64,000 nt of DNA from an uncultured Phycisphaerae bacterium. Lineage in GTDB: Bacteria > Planctomycetota > Phycisphaerae > UBA1845 > Fen-1342. The translations under genes were made by a program, and so were the position numbers. The notes below the pieces were generated by a model. That model was not told where the DNA came from, did not search any database, and saw nothing but the letters and a program-made list of their open reading frames with translations. Numbering within the stretch: position 1 is the first letter of the stretch; every line of letters starts with the position of its first letter. Location: assembly GCA_937928595.1 (NCBI GenBank), contig CALGJV010000014.1:19751-83750 (forward strand), written 5' to 3'. Positions 39,767-48,304 of this stretch are shown here, in pieces.

Positions 39767-40519
39767 GTGGCCATCAAGAAGAAGGAAACGCCCGCGCCCT
39801 CCTGCCCGATGTGGCTCGCCACGTACGGCGACCTCGTGACCAACATGCTCGTGTTCTTCGTGCTCCTCGTCTCCATGAGCGAGATCAAGACCGACGACAC
39901 GCGCTGGCTGGACGTGCTGCGCTCCCTCCAGGAGGCCTTCGGCTACGTCGGCGGCGTCAAGTCCTTCCCGCTCGACCCCGAACTCCAGGTCAAGAACGCC
40001 GACCTCGGCGAGGTCGTCGTGATCCCCATCAAGCCCCAGGAGTGGGCCCAGTCCCCCGATCGCGGCGCCCGCGGCCAAAAGAGCCGCGTGCAGGCGCTCC
40101 GCCGCGCCGACTACTACAGCACCGGCGGAAAGTACTACTTCACCCCCCTGTCCGCCACGCTCGCCCCGGACGTCGCGGAGCGCATTGCCGAGTACGCGCA
40201 GCAACTGCGCGGGCACGCCAACCAGATCGAGGTCCGCGGTCATTGCGACCGGCGGCCCACCGACGGCTCTCCGTATCCGGACCACACGGCCCTGGCGTTC
40301 GCGCGGGCGCGGGCCGTCGCGGACGCGCTGGTCGCGGCCGGCGTCGAGCGCGAGCGGATCGTCGTCGTCGCGGCCGGCACGCACGAGCCGATGGTCGCCG
40401 CGGCGTACACCCCCGCGCAGCGCAGCGAGAACGACGTCGTCGAAGTGCTCCAGATCGACCGGCGCATCGACGAGTTCGTCAACCCCGAGCCGGCAAGCCC
40501 GCCGCCAACGGCACCGTGA
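39767..40519 (+). CDS. motB: Flagellar motor protein MotB (OmpA-like peptidoglycan-binding)
   Basis: The 250-residue protein has a single TM helix with the ion-binding Asp (YGDLVTNMLVFFVLLV) and a periplasmic linker. The C-terminal OmpA domain (EVRGHCDRRPTDG, ALAFARARAVADALVAAGV, NDVVEVLQ) binds peptidoglycan to anchor the stator. It starts with GTG 33 bp after motA. Its last 41 bp overlap the convergent aminotransferase gene. Confidence 0.92.
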   Translation: MAIKKKETPAPSCPMWLATYGDLVTNMLVFFVLLVSMSEIKTDDTRWLDVLRSLQEAFGYVGGVKSFPLDPELQVKNADLGEVVVIPIKPQEWAQSPDRGARGQKSRVQALRRADYYSTGGKYYFTPLSATLAPDVAERIAEYAQQLRGHANQIEVRGHCDRRPTDGSPYPDHTALAFARARAVADALVAAGVERERIVVVAAGTHEPMVAAAYTPAQRSENDVVEVLQIDRRIDEFVNPEPASPPPTAP

Positions 40520-41702
40520 CCCCGCCGCGACGCCGGCCGTCCGACCGCCCCGGCCCGTCGCCCCCGCAGCTCACCGTCTCGGCCACCGCCGCCGTCACCC
40601 GATCCACCTGCGTCTCGCTCAAGCCCGGATAAAGGGGCAGCGTCACCGTGCGGTCGCCGATGCTTTCCGCGACCGGCAGCGTACCGCGCGTGTAGCCCAG
40701 CGCGCGGCGGTAGTACTCGAGCAGATGCACGGCGCGGTAGTTCACCGCCACGCCGACGCCGCGGTCCTGAAGACCCGCCAGCACGTCGTCACGCCGGCCC
40801 GGCGGCACCCAGATCGTGAACAGGTGGCGGGCGGAGGCGTCCCGGGCGATCACGCGTGGAAACGTCACGCCCGGAACGTTCGTCAGGCCGGCCTCGTAAC
40901 GCTCCGCCAGCAGTTGTCGCCGCCGCCAGCGCTCGTCGAGCCGCCGCACCTGCGGCACCAGCAGGGCCGCGCGAATGTTGTCGAGGTTGTACTTCCAGCC
41001 CCACTGCGGCATGTCCCAGTGCCGGTAGCGGTGCCCGAAGCGCTCGTACGCCGACGTCGTCATCCCGTGCAGCGCCAGGCGCCGCACCCGCGCCACCAGG
41101 TCCGGGTCGCGCGCCGCCAGCGCCCCGCCTTCGCCGCAAGTGATGTTCTTCGTGGCGTAGAACGAGAAACAGGCGCAGTCCCCGTGCGACCCCGGCCGCA
41201 CGCCGGCGTGCCGCGCCTCCAAGCAATGGGCGCTGTCCTCGATCAGCTTCAGCCCGTGCCGATCGGCCAGCGCCCGCAACCCGATCATGTCGCAGAGCTG
41301 GCCGTACAGATGCACCGGAATGATCGCCCGCGTCTGCGCCGTCACGTGCCGCGCGACCGTCTGCGGCGTCAGCAGCGCCGTCACGGGATCGACGTCGGCG
41401 AAAACCGGCCGGGCCCCCGCCATCAGCACCGCGTTGGCCGTGGCCGTGAAGGTCATCGCGGGAACGATCACTTCGTCGCCCGGTTGGATGCCCAGCGCGA
41501 GCAGCGCCAGGTGCAGCGCCGCCGTGCACGAGTCGAGGCAGACCACCTCCGGCAGACCGAGGTACTCCGCGAGCGCCCGCTCGGCGGCCGCCGTCGCCGC
41601 GCCGGTGGTCAGGATCGGCTCGTCGAGCGCGGCCAGGACCGCGGCCTTCTCCTCCTCGCCCAGATGATGCCGGTAGAACTCGATCCGCGGCTGCTCGGAC
41701 AT
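40479..41702 (-). CDS. DegT/DnrJ/EryC1/StrS sugar aminotransferase
   Basis: The 407-residue PLP enzyme has LDSCTAALHLALLALGI, DEVIVPAMTFTATANAV, IEDSAHCLEA, the PLP lysine in CFSFYATKNITCGEGG, GWKYNLDNIRAALLVPQ and HLFTIWVP. It aminates a nucleotide-linked keto-sugar for surface polysaccharide. Its divergent neighbours are WbqC, a methyltransferase and a NeuD-like transferase, consistent with one pathway. The final 20 residues are low complexity and overlap motB. Confidence 0.92.
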   Translation of the reverse strand: MSEQPRIEFYRHHLGEEEKAAVLAALDEPILTTGAATAAAERALAEYLGLPEVVCLDSCTAALHLALLALGIQPGDEVIVPAMTFTATANAVLMAGARPVFADVDPVTALLTPQTVARHVTAQTRAIIPVHLYGQLCDMIGLRALADRHGLKLIEDSAHCLEARHAGVRPGSHGDCACFSFYATKNITCGEGGALAARDPDLVARVRRLALHGMTTSAYERFGHRYRHWDMPQWGWKYNLDNIRAALLVPQVRRLDERWRRRQLLAERYEAGLTNVPGVTFPRVIARDASARHLFTIWVPPGRRDDVLAGLQDRGVGVAVNYRAVHLLEYYRRALGYTRGTLPVAESIGDRTVTLPLYPGLSETQVDRVTAAVAETVSCGGDGPGRSDGRRRGGVTVPLAAGLPARG

Positions 41703-41978
41703 CGAAACGCTCCCAGGTCGGCAGACACGGCGCGCCGCCGGCGACGGACCCCGCTGCTGCCGCCCGTCCTATCGGCCCCCGGCGGCACCCCGCCGCACGC
41801 CGCCCGAACGTCCGGCGCCCGCGCGGGCGGGCGCGGGGCACCGTTCCGGGGTAAGGCCCGACGCCGCGCGCGGCCGATAACACATGCGGAAGCCGGCGCG
41901 CCCCGGCCCCGTGGGAGCGGAGCGCCACAACGAGTCTCCGGCGTCGGTTGCCCTCACCGGCGCCTCCGGATCGGCCCC

Positions 41979-42701
41979 ATGAAGCGTCGCATCGCGATCC
42001 TCCAGCCCGGGTATCTGCCGTGGCTCGGATACTTCGACCAGCTCGCGCGCGTGGACCTGTTCGTGCACTACGACGACGTGCAGTACACGCGGCGCGACTG
42101 GCGGAATCGCAACCGGATCAAGGGCCCCGCGGGGCCGCAATGGCTGACCGTCCCGGTCGCCGTCAAGGGTCGCTACGACGTGCTCATCCGCGACGTGCCG
42201 ATCGCCGACGCCGACTGGACGCGCTTGCACCTCGCGACGCTCCGGCACTGCTACGCCCGCGCGCCCCACTTCGATCTCGTGTATCCGCGTCTGGAAGCCT
42301 GGCTGACCCGGCCGTGGGAGCGGTTGGCCGACCTATGTATCGCCGGCGTCGAGCTGCTCGCCGGGCTGCTGGGCATCGCCACGCCGACGGTGCGCTCATC
42401 GACGATCCCCGGCTGCGACGGACTGCACAAGACGGACCGGCTCCTCGCCGTCTGCCGCGCGCTCGGCGCGACGGACTACCTCTCCGGCGCGGCGGCCCGC
42501 GATTATCTTGACGTGGCCGCGTTCGAACGGGCGGGAATCGCGGTCGCTTTTCAGGATTACGCCCACCCGGTCTACCCGCAGCTCTGGGGCAAGTTCGTTT
42601 CCCACCTGTCGGTGGTTGACCTGCTCATGAACGTCGGCCCGGACGCCCGCGCCCTGCTTACGGGCACGGCGACGCCGACCACGGAGGTACTCGTCGGATG
42701 A
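41979..42701 (+). CDS. WbqC-family protein
   Basis: This 240-residue protein has the WbqC signature: IAILQPGYLPWLGYFDQLARVD, FVHYDDVQYTRRDWRNRNRI, WLTVPV, LHKTDRLLAVCRALGATDYLSG and the end motif YPQLWGKFVSHLSVVDLLMNVG. Family members occur in O-antigen and exopolysaccharide clusters, possibly transferring an acyl or amino acid group; the exact reaction is unproven. It overlaps the methyltransferase by 4 bp. Confidence 0.9.
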   Translation: MKRRIAILQPGYLPWLGYFDQLARVDLFVHYDDVQYTRRDWRNRNRIKGPAGPQWLTVPVAVKGRYDVLIRDVPIADADWTRLHLATLRHCYARAPHFDLVYPRLEAWLTRPWERLADLCIAGVELLAGLLGIATPTVRSSTIPGCDGLHKTDRLLAVCRALGATDYLSGAAARDYLDVAAFERAGIAVAFQDYAHPVYPQLWGKFVSHLSVVDLLMNVGPDARALLTGTATPTTEVLVG

Positions 42702-43345
42702 ACACGCCGGTCTGCGATCCCGCAGCGCCCCCGGATATCGTGCGCCCGGTCGCCGACTACTATGCCGGCCGCCTGCGGGAGCATGGTCCCACGCCGCGCG
42801 GCGTCGATTGGAACTCGACCGCGGCGCAGGAGATCCGCTTCGAGCAGGTCCTGCGGATCTGCGACCTGCGCAGCCCGTTCACGTTGCTGGACTACGGCTG
42901 CGGGTACGCGGCGCTCTACGACTACCTCGCCGCGCGCAACATCGCCTGCCGCTACGTCGGCTACGACATCGCGGACGACATGATCGCGGCGGCCCGGCAG
43001 AGGCACCCGGACCTGCCGCCCGAGGCGCTGACGACCGACGCGGCCGCCCTGCGCCCGTGCGACTACGTCGTGTGCAGCGGCCTGTTCAACGTGCGGCTGG
43101 CGATCGACCCCGCCCGCTGGGAGGCGTACGTGCTGGCCACGATCGATCGGTTGGCGGCCCTGGCGTTGCGCGGCTTCGCGTTCAATGCGCTGACGCGCTA
43201 CTCCGACCCGGAGAAGCGCCGCGCCGACCTGCACTACAGCGACCCGGCGGCGCTGTTCGACTACTGCCAGCGGCGGCACGCGCGCAACGTCGCGCTGCTG
43301 CACGACTACGACCTGTACGAGTTCACGATCCTGGTGCGCAAGTAA
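42698..43345 (+). CDS. SAM-dependent methyltransferase
   Basis: This 215-residue class I methyltransferase has the glycine loop in FTLLDYGCGYAALYDYL and the acidic motif CRYVGYDIADDMIAAA, then YVVCSGLFNVRLA. Its position in the sugar group, overlapping wbqC-like by 4 bp (ATGA) and 12 bp before the acyltransferase, suggests methylation of a surface sugar or precursor. The substrate is unknown. Confidence 0.85.
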   Translation: MNTPVCDPAAPPDIVRPVADYYAGRLREHGPTPRGVDWNSTAAQEIRFEQVLRICDLRSPFTLLDYGCGYAALYDYLAARNIACRYVGYDIADDMIAAARQRHPDLPPEALTTDAAALRPCDYVVCSGLFNVRLAIDPARWEAYVLATIDRLAALALRGFAFNALTRYSDPEKRRADLHYSDPAALFDYCQRRHARNVALLHDYDLYEFTILVRK

Positions 43346-43357
43346 CGGGAACCGGCG

Positions 43358-44017
43358 GTGGCACGTCTCGTCATCTACGGCACCGGCGTCGTCGGGCGGC
43401 TGGCCTTTCACTACTTCTCGCACGACACCCCGCACGTGGTGGTCGCGTTCGCGGTTGATGCCGCGCACCTCCGCGCGGACACCTGGTGCGGCCGGCCGGT
43501 CGTCCCGGCCGAGGAGCTCCCGCAGCGCTATCCGCCGGAGACGCACCGCCTCTTCGTGGCCCTGGGGTACGCCCGCATGAACAGCGTGCGGGCCGCGAAG
43601 TACGCCGCGTTCCGCGGCCTGGGCTACCAGCTCGTGAGCTATGTCAGCAGCAAGGCGCTCTGGCTGGCCGAGGAGCCGCCGGGCGACAACGCCTTCGTGC
43701 TGGAGGGCGTGATCGTCCAGCCGTCCGTGCGGGTCGGGGCCGACGTGACGCTGTGGACCGGCGCGTGCCTCAGCCATGACACCCACGTTGAGGACCACGT
43801 CTTCATCGGGCCGCGGGCGGCCGTGGCCGGCCGGGTGCGCATCGGTGCGGAGAGCTTCCTCGGCGTCGGGGCGCTCGTACGGGACAACGTGACCCTCGGC
43901 CCGCGCACGCTGGTCGGCGCGGGCGCCGTGATCACGGCCGACACCCCGCCGGGCTCCGTGTACGCCGCCCCCCGGGCGGTGCGCCTGGCGCGCACGAGCG
44001 ACGAGGTGACGCTCTGA
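43358..44017 (+). CDS. NeuD/PglD-like sugar O-acyltransferase
   Basis: This 219-residue protein has an N-terminal Rossmann-like domain (RLVIYGTGVVGRLAFHYF) and a left-handed beta helix of hexapeptide repeats (VIVQPSVRVGADVTLWTG, HDTHVEDHVFIGPRAAVAGRVRIG, SFLGVGALVRDNVTLGPRT). The layout fits acetyl-CoA-dependent PglD/NeuD N- or O-acetyltransferases and suits acetylation of the amino sugar made by the DegT enzyme. The start is a GTG. Last gene of the sugar run. Confidence 0.88.
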   Translation: MARLVIYGTGVVGRLAFHYFSHDTPHVVVAFAVDAAHLRADTWCGRPVVPAEELPQRYPPETHRLFVALGYARMNSVRAAKYAAFRGLGYQLVSYVSSKALWLAEEPPGDNAFVLEGVIVQPSVRVGADVTLWTGACLSHDTHVEDHVFIGPRAAVAGRVRIGAESFLGVGALVRDNVTLGPRTLVGAGAVITADTPPGSVYAAPRAVRLARTSDEVTL

Positions 44018-44029
44018 TCGAGCGCTGCG

Positions 44030-45148
44030 TCAGGGGCCCTGTGCCGGGGGCGGGACCGCCGGTTGCGTCGCGGCGGGCGCGGTCGCCGGCGGGGCCTCCG
44101 CAGCCTGCACCGCGCTGCCGAACGGTCCCCGGTACGGGTTCTCGTAGACCAGCCCGTAGTCCGGCCGCGGATCGAGCAAGAAGTCCAGCCACTCGAGCAC
44201 CGCCCGGTAGCCGGGGTCCCCGGTGTCGCGGAACATCGGCTTGAATGCGGGACCGCGGCCCACCGGCGGGTGCGCCCGCGGGTTGTTCTCCTGAGGCAAC
44301 AGGTAGTGCAGCAGTACGCTGCTCTCCGGCTGCGCCCGGTTGATCAGCGGCCCGCGCCTCGACTCCATCTGATCCAGCAGCACGAACGTCGTGTACGCGT
44401 ACTTCTCGCTCTCGACGCTCCCGAGCGGGAACCGGAAGACGCGGGCGGAACGCCCGGCGTGGCACCCCGATCGCGCGCAGCCCGCGTACACGATCTGCAA
44501 TGGACGCCGCCGGAAAAGCGCAAACGCCTCCGGATCGCTCTCGACCACGATCCGTTCCGCGTGTTTCAAGCCCGTCTCCCGCACGATGAACTGGAGCCGC
44601 TCCTCCGCGCGGCCGCGGGTCAGAAGCAGCTCCCGCTGGGCGTTCCAGTCGTCCCGCGTGCGGAGTTCCTCGAGCACTTCGGCGACCACGTCCCTCTGGC
44701 CGGCCTTGCGCAAAAAGCGCACCTTGACCATCTCCGGCGGCCCGTCCCGGGTCAGCTCCCCCAACCGCAACCGGTTGATGTCCCGAGCGCTGATCGGCGG
44801 CGCCGGCGGCAGTTCCACGTGGCCCGGCTCCGGCAGGATCCCCGGTACTTCCCGTTCGGCCGGCTCGGGCGCGGGCGCCGTGGCCGGCGGGCCCGCCGGG
44901 GCCGTCTCGGGTGGGGCGGGCGCGGCGGCGACCGGCACGATCGCCTCGACCTCGTCGGCCGCGAGGCGGGTCTCGCCCGCCGCGTTGCGGACGACCACTT
45001 CGTCGCCGCGGCGCGTGACATCGCCGCGGAGTCGCAGGCCGTTCTTCAGGTACACGTCGGCCAGTTCGGCCGCGGCCGAGGCGACCAGCACGCCCAGCGC
45101 GACGCCCAGGACGATGAGCCAGCCCAGCGGTCCAGCGGTTCGCCGCAT
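44030..45148 (-). CDS. Secreted protein with a CX4CH heme-like motif
   Basis: The 372-residue protein has an N-terminal signal anchor (WLIVLGVALGVLVASAAAEL) and a beta-rich region resembling a ruleless SH3/RNA-like fold (YLKNGLRLRGDVTRRGDEVV). A Pro/Ala linker precedes a domain with CARSGCHAG, a CX4CH motif typical of some planctomycete cytochromes. NRAQPESSVLLHYLLP and HPPVGRGP nearby also resemble planctomycete cytochrome-associated segments. It may bind heme in the periplasm. Precise family not recognised. Confidence 0.65.
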   Translation of the reverse strand: MRRTAGPLGWLIVLGVALGVLVASAAAELADVYLKNGLRLRGDVTRRGDEVVVRNAAGETRLAADEVEAIVPVAAAPAPPETAPAGPPATAPAPEPAEREVPGILPEPGHVELPPAPPISARDINRLRLGELTRDGPPEMVKVRFLRKAGQRDVVAEVLEELRTRDDWNAQRELLLTRGRAEERLQFIVRETGLKHAERIVVESDPEAFALFRRRPLQIVYAGCARSGCHAGRSARVFRFPLGSVESEKYAYTTFVLLDQMESRRGPLINRAQPESSVLLHYLLPQENNPRAHPPVGRGPAFKPMFRDTGDPGYRAVLEWLDFLLDPRPDYGLVYENPYRGPFGSAVQAAEAPPATAPAATQPAVPPPAQGP

Positions 45149-45175
45149 GACCGACCTCCGCCGCGTGCGCGGCCG

Positions 45176-45946
45176 CTACACCTTGCGATACTCCGTGCGT
45201 GCCACCTCGGTGCCGTCGGGCAGCGCGACGATCGTGTAATCGCCGAACAGGCCGGGCGCCTCGCGCTGAAGAATGCGAAGCAGTGCGATCGCCACCCGCC
45301 GAATCTCGATATCGGCAAACTCGTGTCCGCGCGACTCGACGAAATGCCGCAGCGCCCGGGCGTTGGCGGTCACGAAGATCTTGGTCTCGGTGGCGTTGGG
45401 CAGCACGCTGCGGGCCGCCTGGCGCGCGAGCTTGCGCCGCTGCGTCGGGTCCGGCTCCGCCGCGTAATGCCGCGCCAGTCCCTCCACGAGCCGGCAGTAA
45501 GCCGCGTGCGACTGCCGGATGGACTCCTCCCAGATCGCGTGCAGCTCCGGATCCGCCGCGATGGCATCGGGCTCGACGAAGTCCGCCGTCGACTCATCCA
45601 CGTACCGCTGCGAGAGCTGCGAGTACCCGAAACCCGCCCGATGTCGCACAAGTTCGTGCGTGAATGAGCGCGACACGCCGGTGATGATGAAGTTCCAGGT
45701 GGCGTGTTCAAGCACCGACCCGTGCGCGGATTCCAGGATATGCCGCAGGTACTCGCGATTGGTCTTGCGCCCCTTGCCGAACGACATGTAGCACACCCGG
45801 CCGGCCGTCTCGCACAGCGTCTCGGCCCCCACCTCGGTGTCCGTCGTCCAGCTCAGCCCATGGTCCGTCAGAAACCGCTCCAGCCCGTCCGCATCCGTGT
45901 GTTGACGGCCCACCAAGTACACTCGCGGCTCGCGCACAATCTTCAC
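45176..45946 (-). CDS. thyX: Flavin-dependent thymidylate synthase ThyX
   Basis: The 256-residue protein makes dTMP from dUMP using FAD and methylene-THF. The ThyX motif is present as RHRAGFGYSQLSQRY, with eight residues between RHR and Ser rather than the usual seven. SVLEHATWNFIITGVSR and LRHFVESRGHEFADIEIR (substrate and FAD binding) are intact. The GTG at 45946 follows AAAGGAG. TACAAT at 46003-45998 may be the -10. No thyA is in the window. Confidence 0.93.
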   Translation of the reverse strand: MKIVREPRVYLVGRQHTDADGLERFLTDHGLSWTTDTEVGAETLCETAGRVCYMSFGKGRKTNREYLRHILESAHGSVLEHATWNFIITGVSRSFTHELVRHRAGFGYSQLSQRYVDESTADFVEPDAIAADPELHAIWEESIRQSHAAYCRLVEGLARHYAAEPDPTQRRKLARQAARSVLPNATETKIFVTANARALRHFVESRGHEFADIEIRRVAIALLRILQREAPGLFGDYTIVALPDGTEVARTEYRKV

Positions 45947-46068
45947 GCGCCGGACTCCTTTCCGCGGGCCGTGCCCGCGCCGTCGCCCCGCGGCCGGATT
46001 GTAACCGCCGCTCCCACGGGTGACAGCCGCCGACGCCCGGGGGCCTTCGCCCGTCGCCGTTGGGCGAG

Positions 46069-46074
46069 TACCCT
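46069..46074 (+). promoter_or_regulatory. Possible -10 (TACCCT) with leaderless spacing
   Basis: TACCCT is followed by 6 nt and then the ATG at 46081. No Shine-Dalgarno is seen. Matching 6-nt spacing occurs before rarA and surE. Confidence 0.3.
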
Positions 46075-46080
46075 GCGCAC

Positions 46081-47436
46081 ATGTCCTTGCTGCGTGTCGC
46101 ACTTCTGCCCGCGGCGCTGACGGCCTTGGCCTCCGCGGCCGCCGCCCAACGGCCCCTGGAGTACCGCCTCGAGCCCGGCGCCTACCGCGAGTTCGGCCGC
46201 ACCCTCACCCGCGCGACGGACGGCGGCACCGCGCCGCGCGTCACCCGCGAGACCGTGCGGGTCTGGGCCCTGGCCCGTACCGGCGACGAAACACTCCTGT
46301 TGGTCGCGGTCGGGCGCGCGGCGGACGATCCCGCCGGCCCAGCCTCCGGCCTCGTCCTGCACATCGACGCCAGCGGCCGGCGGCGGATCGCGGCCGAGGC
46401 CCTCGTCCTCTGGCCGAACCTGGCGCCGGCGTTCGACGCCCTGCCCGTGGTGCCGCTGCGGGTCGAGCCGGAGCGGCGCTGGGATTCGCCGCCGGACCCG
46501 CTCGGCCTGCGGTGGCGCTGCGTCGGCCACGGCCCGGACCCTGCCCAGGGCGGGGCTACGCGCGTCGACTTCTCGATTGAGGACACGACCTGCGGCGCAG
46601 CACTCCTGCCCGAGTCGCGCAGCGGCCGTTACTGGTTCGATGCCGCCCGCGGCGGACTGCTCGTGCTTGACGCCGAGGCGGACGACGGCCGCGGCACCCG
46701 GACGCGGGTGCACGTGCAGCTCGTCCGCATCGCGACCGAATCCGCGACCTGGGCGGAGCGACGGGCCGAGGAAGCCGCCCGGTTCCTGCGCACGTTGCGC
46801 TCCGAGGCCCGTTTGCGGGACGCGCTGGTGCGCACGCCCGCGACGCGTGACCGGACGCTGGCGGAGCTGGACCGATTGTGGAGCACGTTCGTTTCCGATG
46901 TTGAGCAGGGCCGTTCGCCGTTCGTGGAGATCGCCGAGAACCGCCGGCGCGAGTTGCGCGCCGACGCGGCGCGCTGGCGCAGCCGCGCCGCACTCGCGGA
47001 GCGCTGGCTCGGGCAGCCCGCGCCGGCGTGGTCCCTTCAGGACGCCGCGGGACGGACCGTGACGTCCGAAGCGCTCCGCGCCGGCGTCGTGCTCGAGTAC
47101 TTCTGGACCGCCGGCACGCGCGTCGGCTGGCTCGGCCTCGATGACCTCCGCCGGGCCGCACCGGACCTGCGCGAGCCGCCCGTGCGCGTGCTGTGTTATC
47201 AGATGGACGCCGACGCCGCTCGCGCACCGGCCGCGGTGGCCGCGTGCGGCCAGGGCCTCACGCACCTGCTCGGCGCGCCGCTTCGACTGGCCGATCCGCT
47301 GCCGGACGAACCCGTCCTGCGGCTGCTGGACCGCGATGGCCGCGTCGCTGCGCTCTGGGTGGGGTGGCCGGTGGATGTCGCGAGCGCGTGCGAGGCGGCC
47401 CGCGCGCTGGCCCGCGGCAAGCCCCCCGGCCCCTGA
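46081..47436 (+). CDS. Secreted protein with C-terminal thioredoxin-like domain lacking Cys
   Basis: This 451-residue protein has a signal peptide (MSLLRVALLPAALTALASAA). The middle is beta-rich and unrecognised. The C-terminal ~140 residues have the AhpC/TlpA layout (LGQPAPAWSLQDAAGRTV, VVLEYFWTAGTRVGWL, VRVLCYQMD, RLLDRDGRVAALWVG). The redox CxxC position reads TAGTR, so it is probably not a thiol oxidoreductase. The longer frame from ATG 46060 is less likely because the signal peptide begins at 46081. Confidence 0.7.
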   Translation: MSLLRVALLPAALTALASAAAAQRPLEYRLEPGAYREFGRTLTRATDGGTAPRVTRETVRVWALARTGDETLLLVAVGRAADDPAGPASGLVLHIDASGRRRIAAEALVLWPNLAPAFDALPVVPLRVEPERRWDSPPDPLGLRWRCVGHGPDPAQGGATRVDFSIEDTTCGAALLPESRSGRYWFDAARGGLLVLDAEADDGRGTRTRVHVQLVRIATESATWAERRAEEAARFLRTLRSEARLRDALVRTPATRDRTLAELDRLWSTFVSDVEQGRSPFVEIAENRRRELRADAARWRSRAALAERWLGQPAPAWSLQDAAGRTVTSEALRAGVVLEYFWTAGTRVGWLGLDDLRRAAPDLREPPVRVLCYQMDADAARAPAAVAACGQGLTHLLGAPLRLADPLPDEPVLRLLDRDGRVAALWVGWPVDVASACEAARALARGKPPGP

Positions 47437-47451
47437 GACGCCGGCCGGCGG

Positions 47452-48294
47452 TTACCGCGGCTCGCCCGCGGACGACGCCGCCGGCGGCGTCGCCGGGGAC
47501 GGTTGCAGCGGCTCCGCGAGCAGCGGGGCAATCACCTTCGCGACGAAGCCCTGCGCGGTCCCGTCCGTGTGCAGCCCGTGGTACCCGTACTCGGCGTACT
47601 CGTCCCGGTACGGCCGGTTCCGCAGCCGGCGGTACAACTCGGCCCGGTGGGTGTCGCGGCCCGGCGGCATCGCAAAGCCGTACGAACCCGCCGCATTTGA
47701 CTCGAACAGCTCCCGGTCCACCGACCCGGCCACCGGCACGCCGTACCGCAGCACGGGGTCGCGCGGCGAGTAGAAGCAATACAGCTTTCCGTCCACGCGC
47801 TTGAGGGCCTCGCTCAGGTCGTACTGCCGCGAGAGACTGCTCGCGAGATACACCACCGTGCCGACCCGCACGTCTTCGGGCAGGGCCTCCAGTGCCCAGG
47901 TCGTGATGCCGGTGCCCGCCGAAAGGGCGATGATGTTGACGCGACGGCCGGGGTGGACCCGAACGTACTCCTCGATGCGGCTCGCCAGCCGCCGCGCCTG
48001 TCCCTCGTTCCGCTCGCGGTCCATCTGGTCGCGCAGCGTCCAGCCGACGACGCTCTGCCACCCGAACGTCTCGATCGCCCCCCGGTACCCGGCTTGCCGC
48101 AGGCCGCGCGGCACGCTGAGCGTGCCGGCCACCGACCCGACCGGGCCCGCGCCGCCCACATACCACGTCTTGCCGTACTCCTGCCCCTGGTCGGTGGTGC
48201 CGAGGTACGACATCCACGTGCAGCCGGCCGCCGGGCCGATCAGAACGAGCAGCAGCGACACGTGCAGCCGAGCCAGGCCGGTCACTCGTTCCAT
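47452..48294 (-). CDS. Lipoprotein with alpha/beta-hydrolase-like fold
   Basis: The 280-residue protein has a lipobox (GPAAGC, Cys at about residue 25). WQSVVGWTLRDQMDRERNEG and the nucleophile elbow NIIALSAGTGITTWALEAL follow, with YLASSLSRQYDLSEAL and a late HGLHTDG that could supply the His. Hydrolase activity is not certain; the fold resembles serine esterases. It ends 16 bp from the convergent thioredoxin-like gene and starts 11 bp after the ribulokinase gene. Confidence 0.7.
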   Translation of the reverse strand: MERVTGLARLHVSLLLVLIGPAAGCTWMSYLGTTDQGQEYGKTWYVGGAGPVGSVAGTLSVPRGLRQAGYRGAIETFGWQSVVGWTLRDQMDRERNEGQARRLASRIEEYVRVHPGRRVNIIALSAGTGITTWALEALPEDVRVGTVVYLASSLSRQYDLSEALKRVDGKLYCFYSPRDPVLRYGVPVAGSVDRELFESNAAGSYGFAMPPGRDTHRAELYRRLRNRPYRDEYAEYGYHGLHTDGTAQGFVAKVIAPLLAEPLQPSPATPPAASSAGEPR

Positions 48295-48304
48295 CCGCCG
48301 CCGC

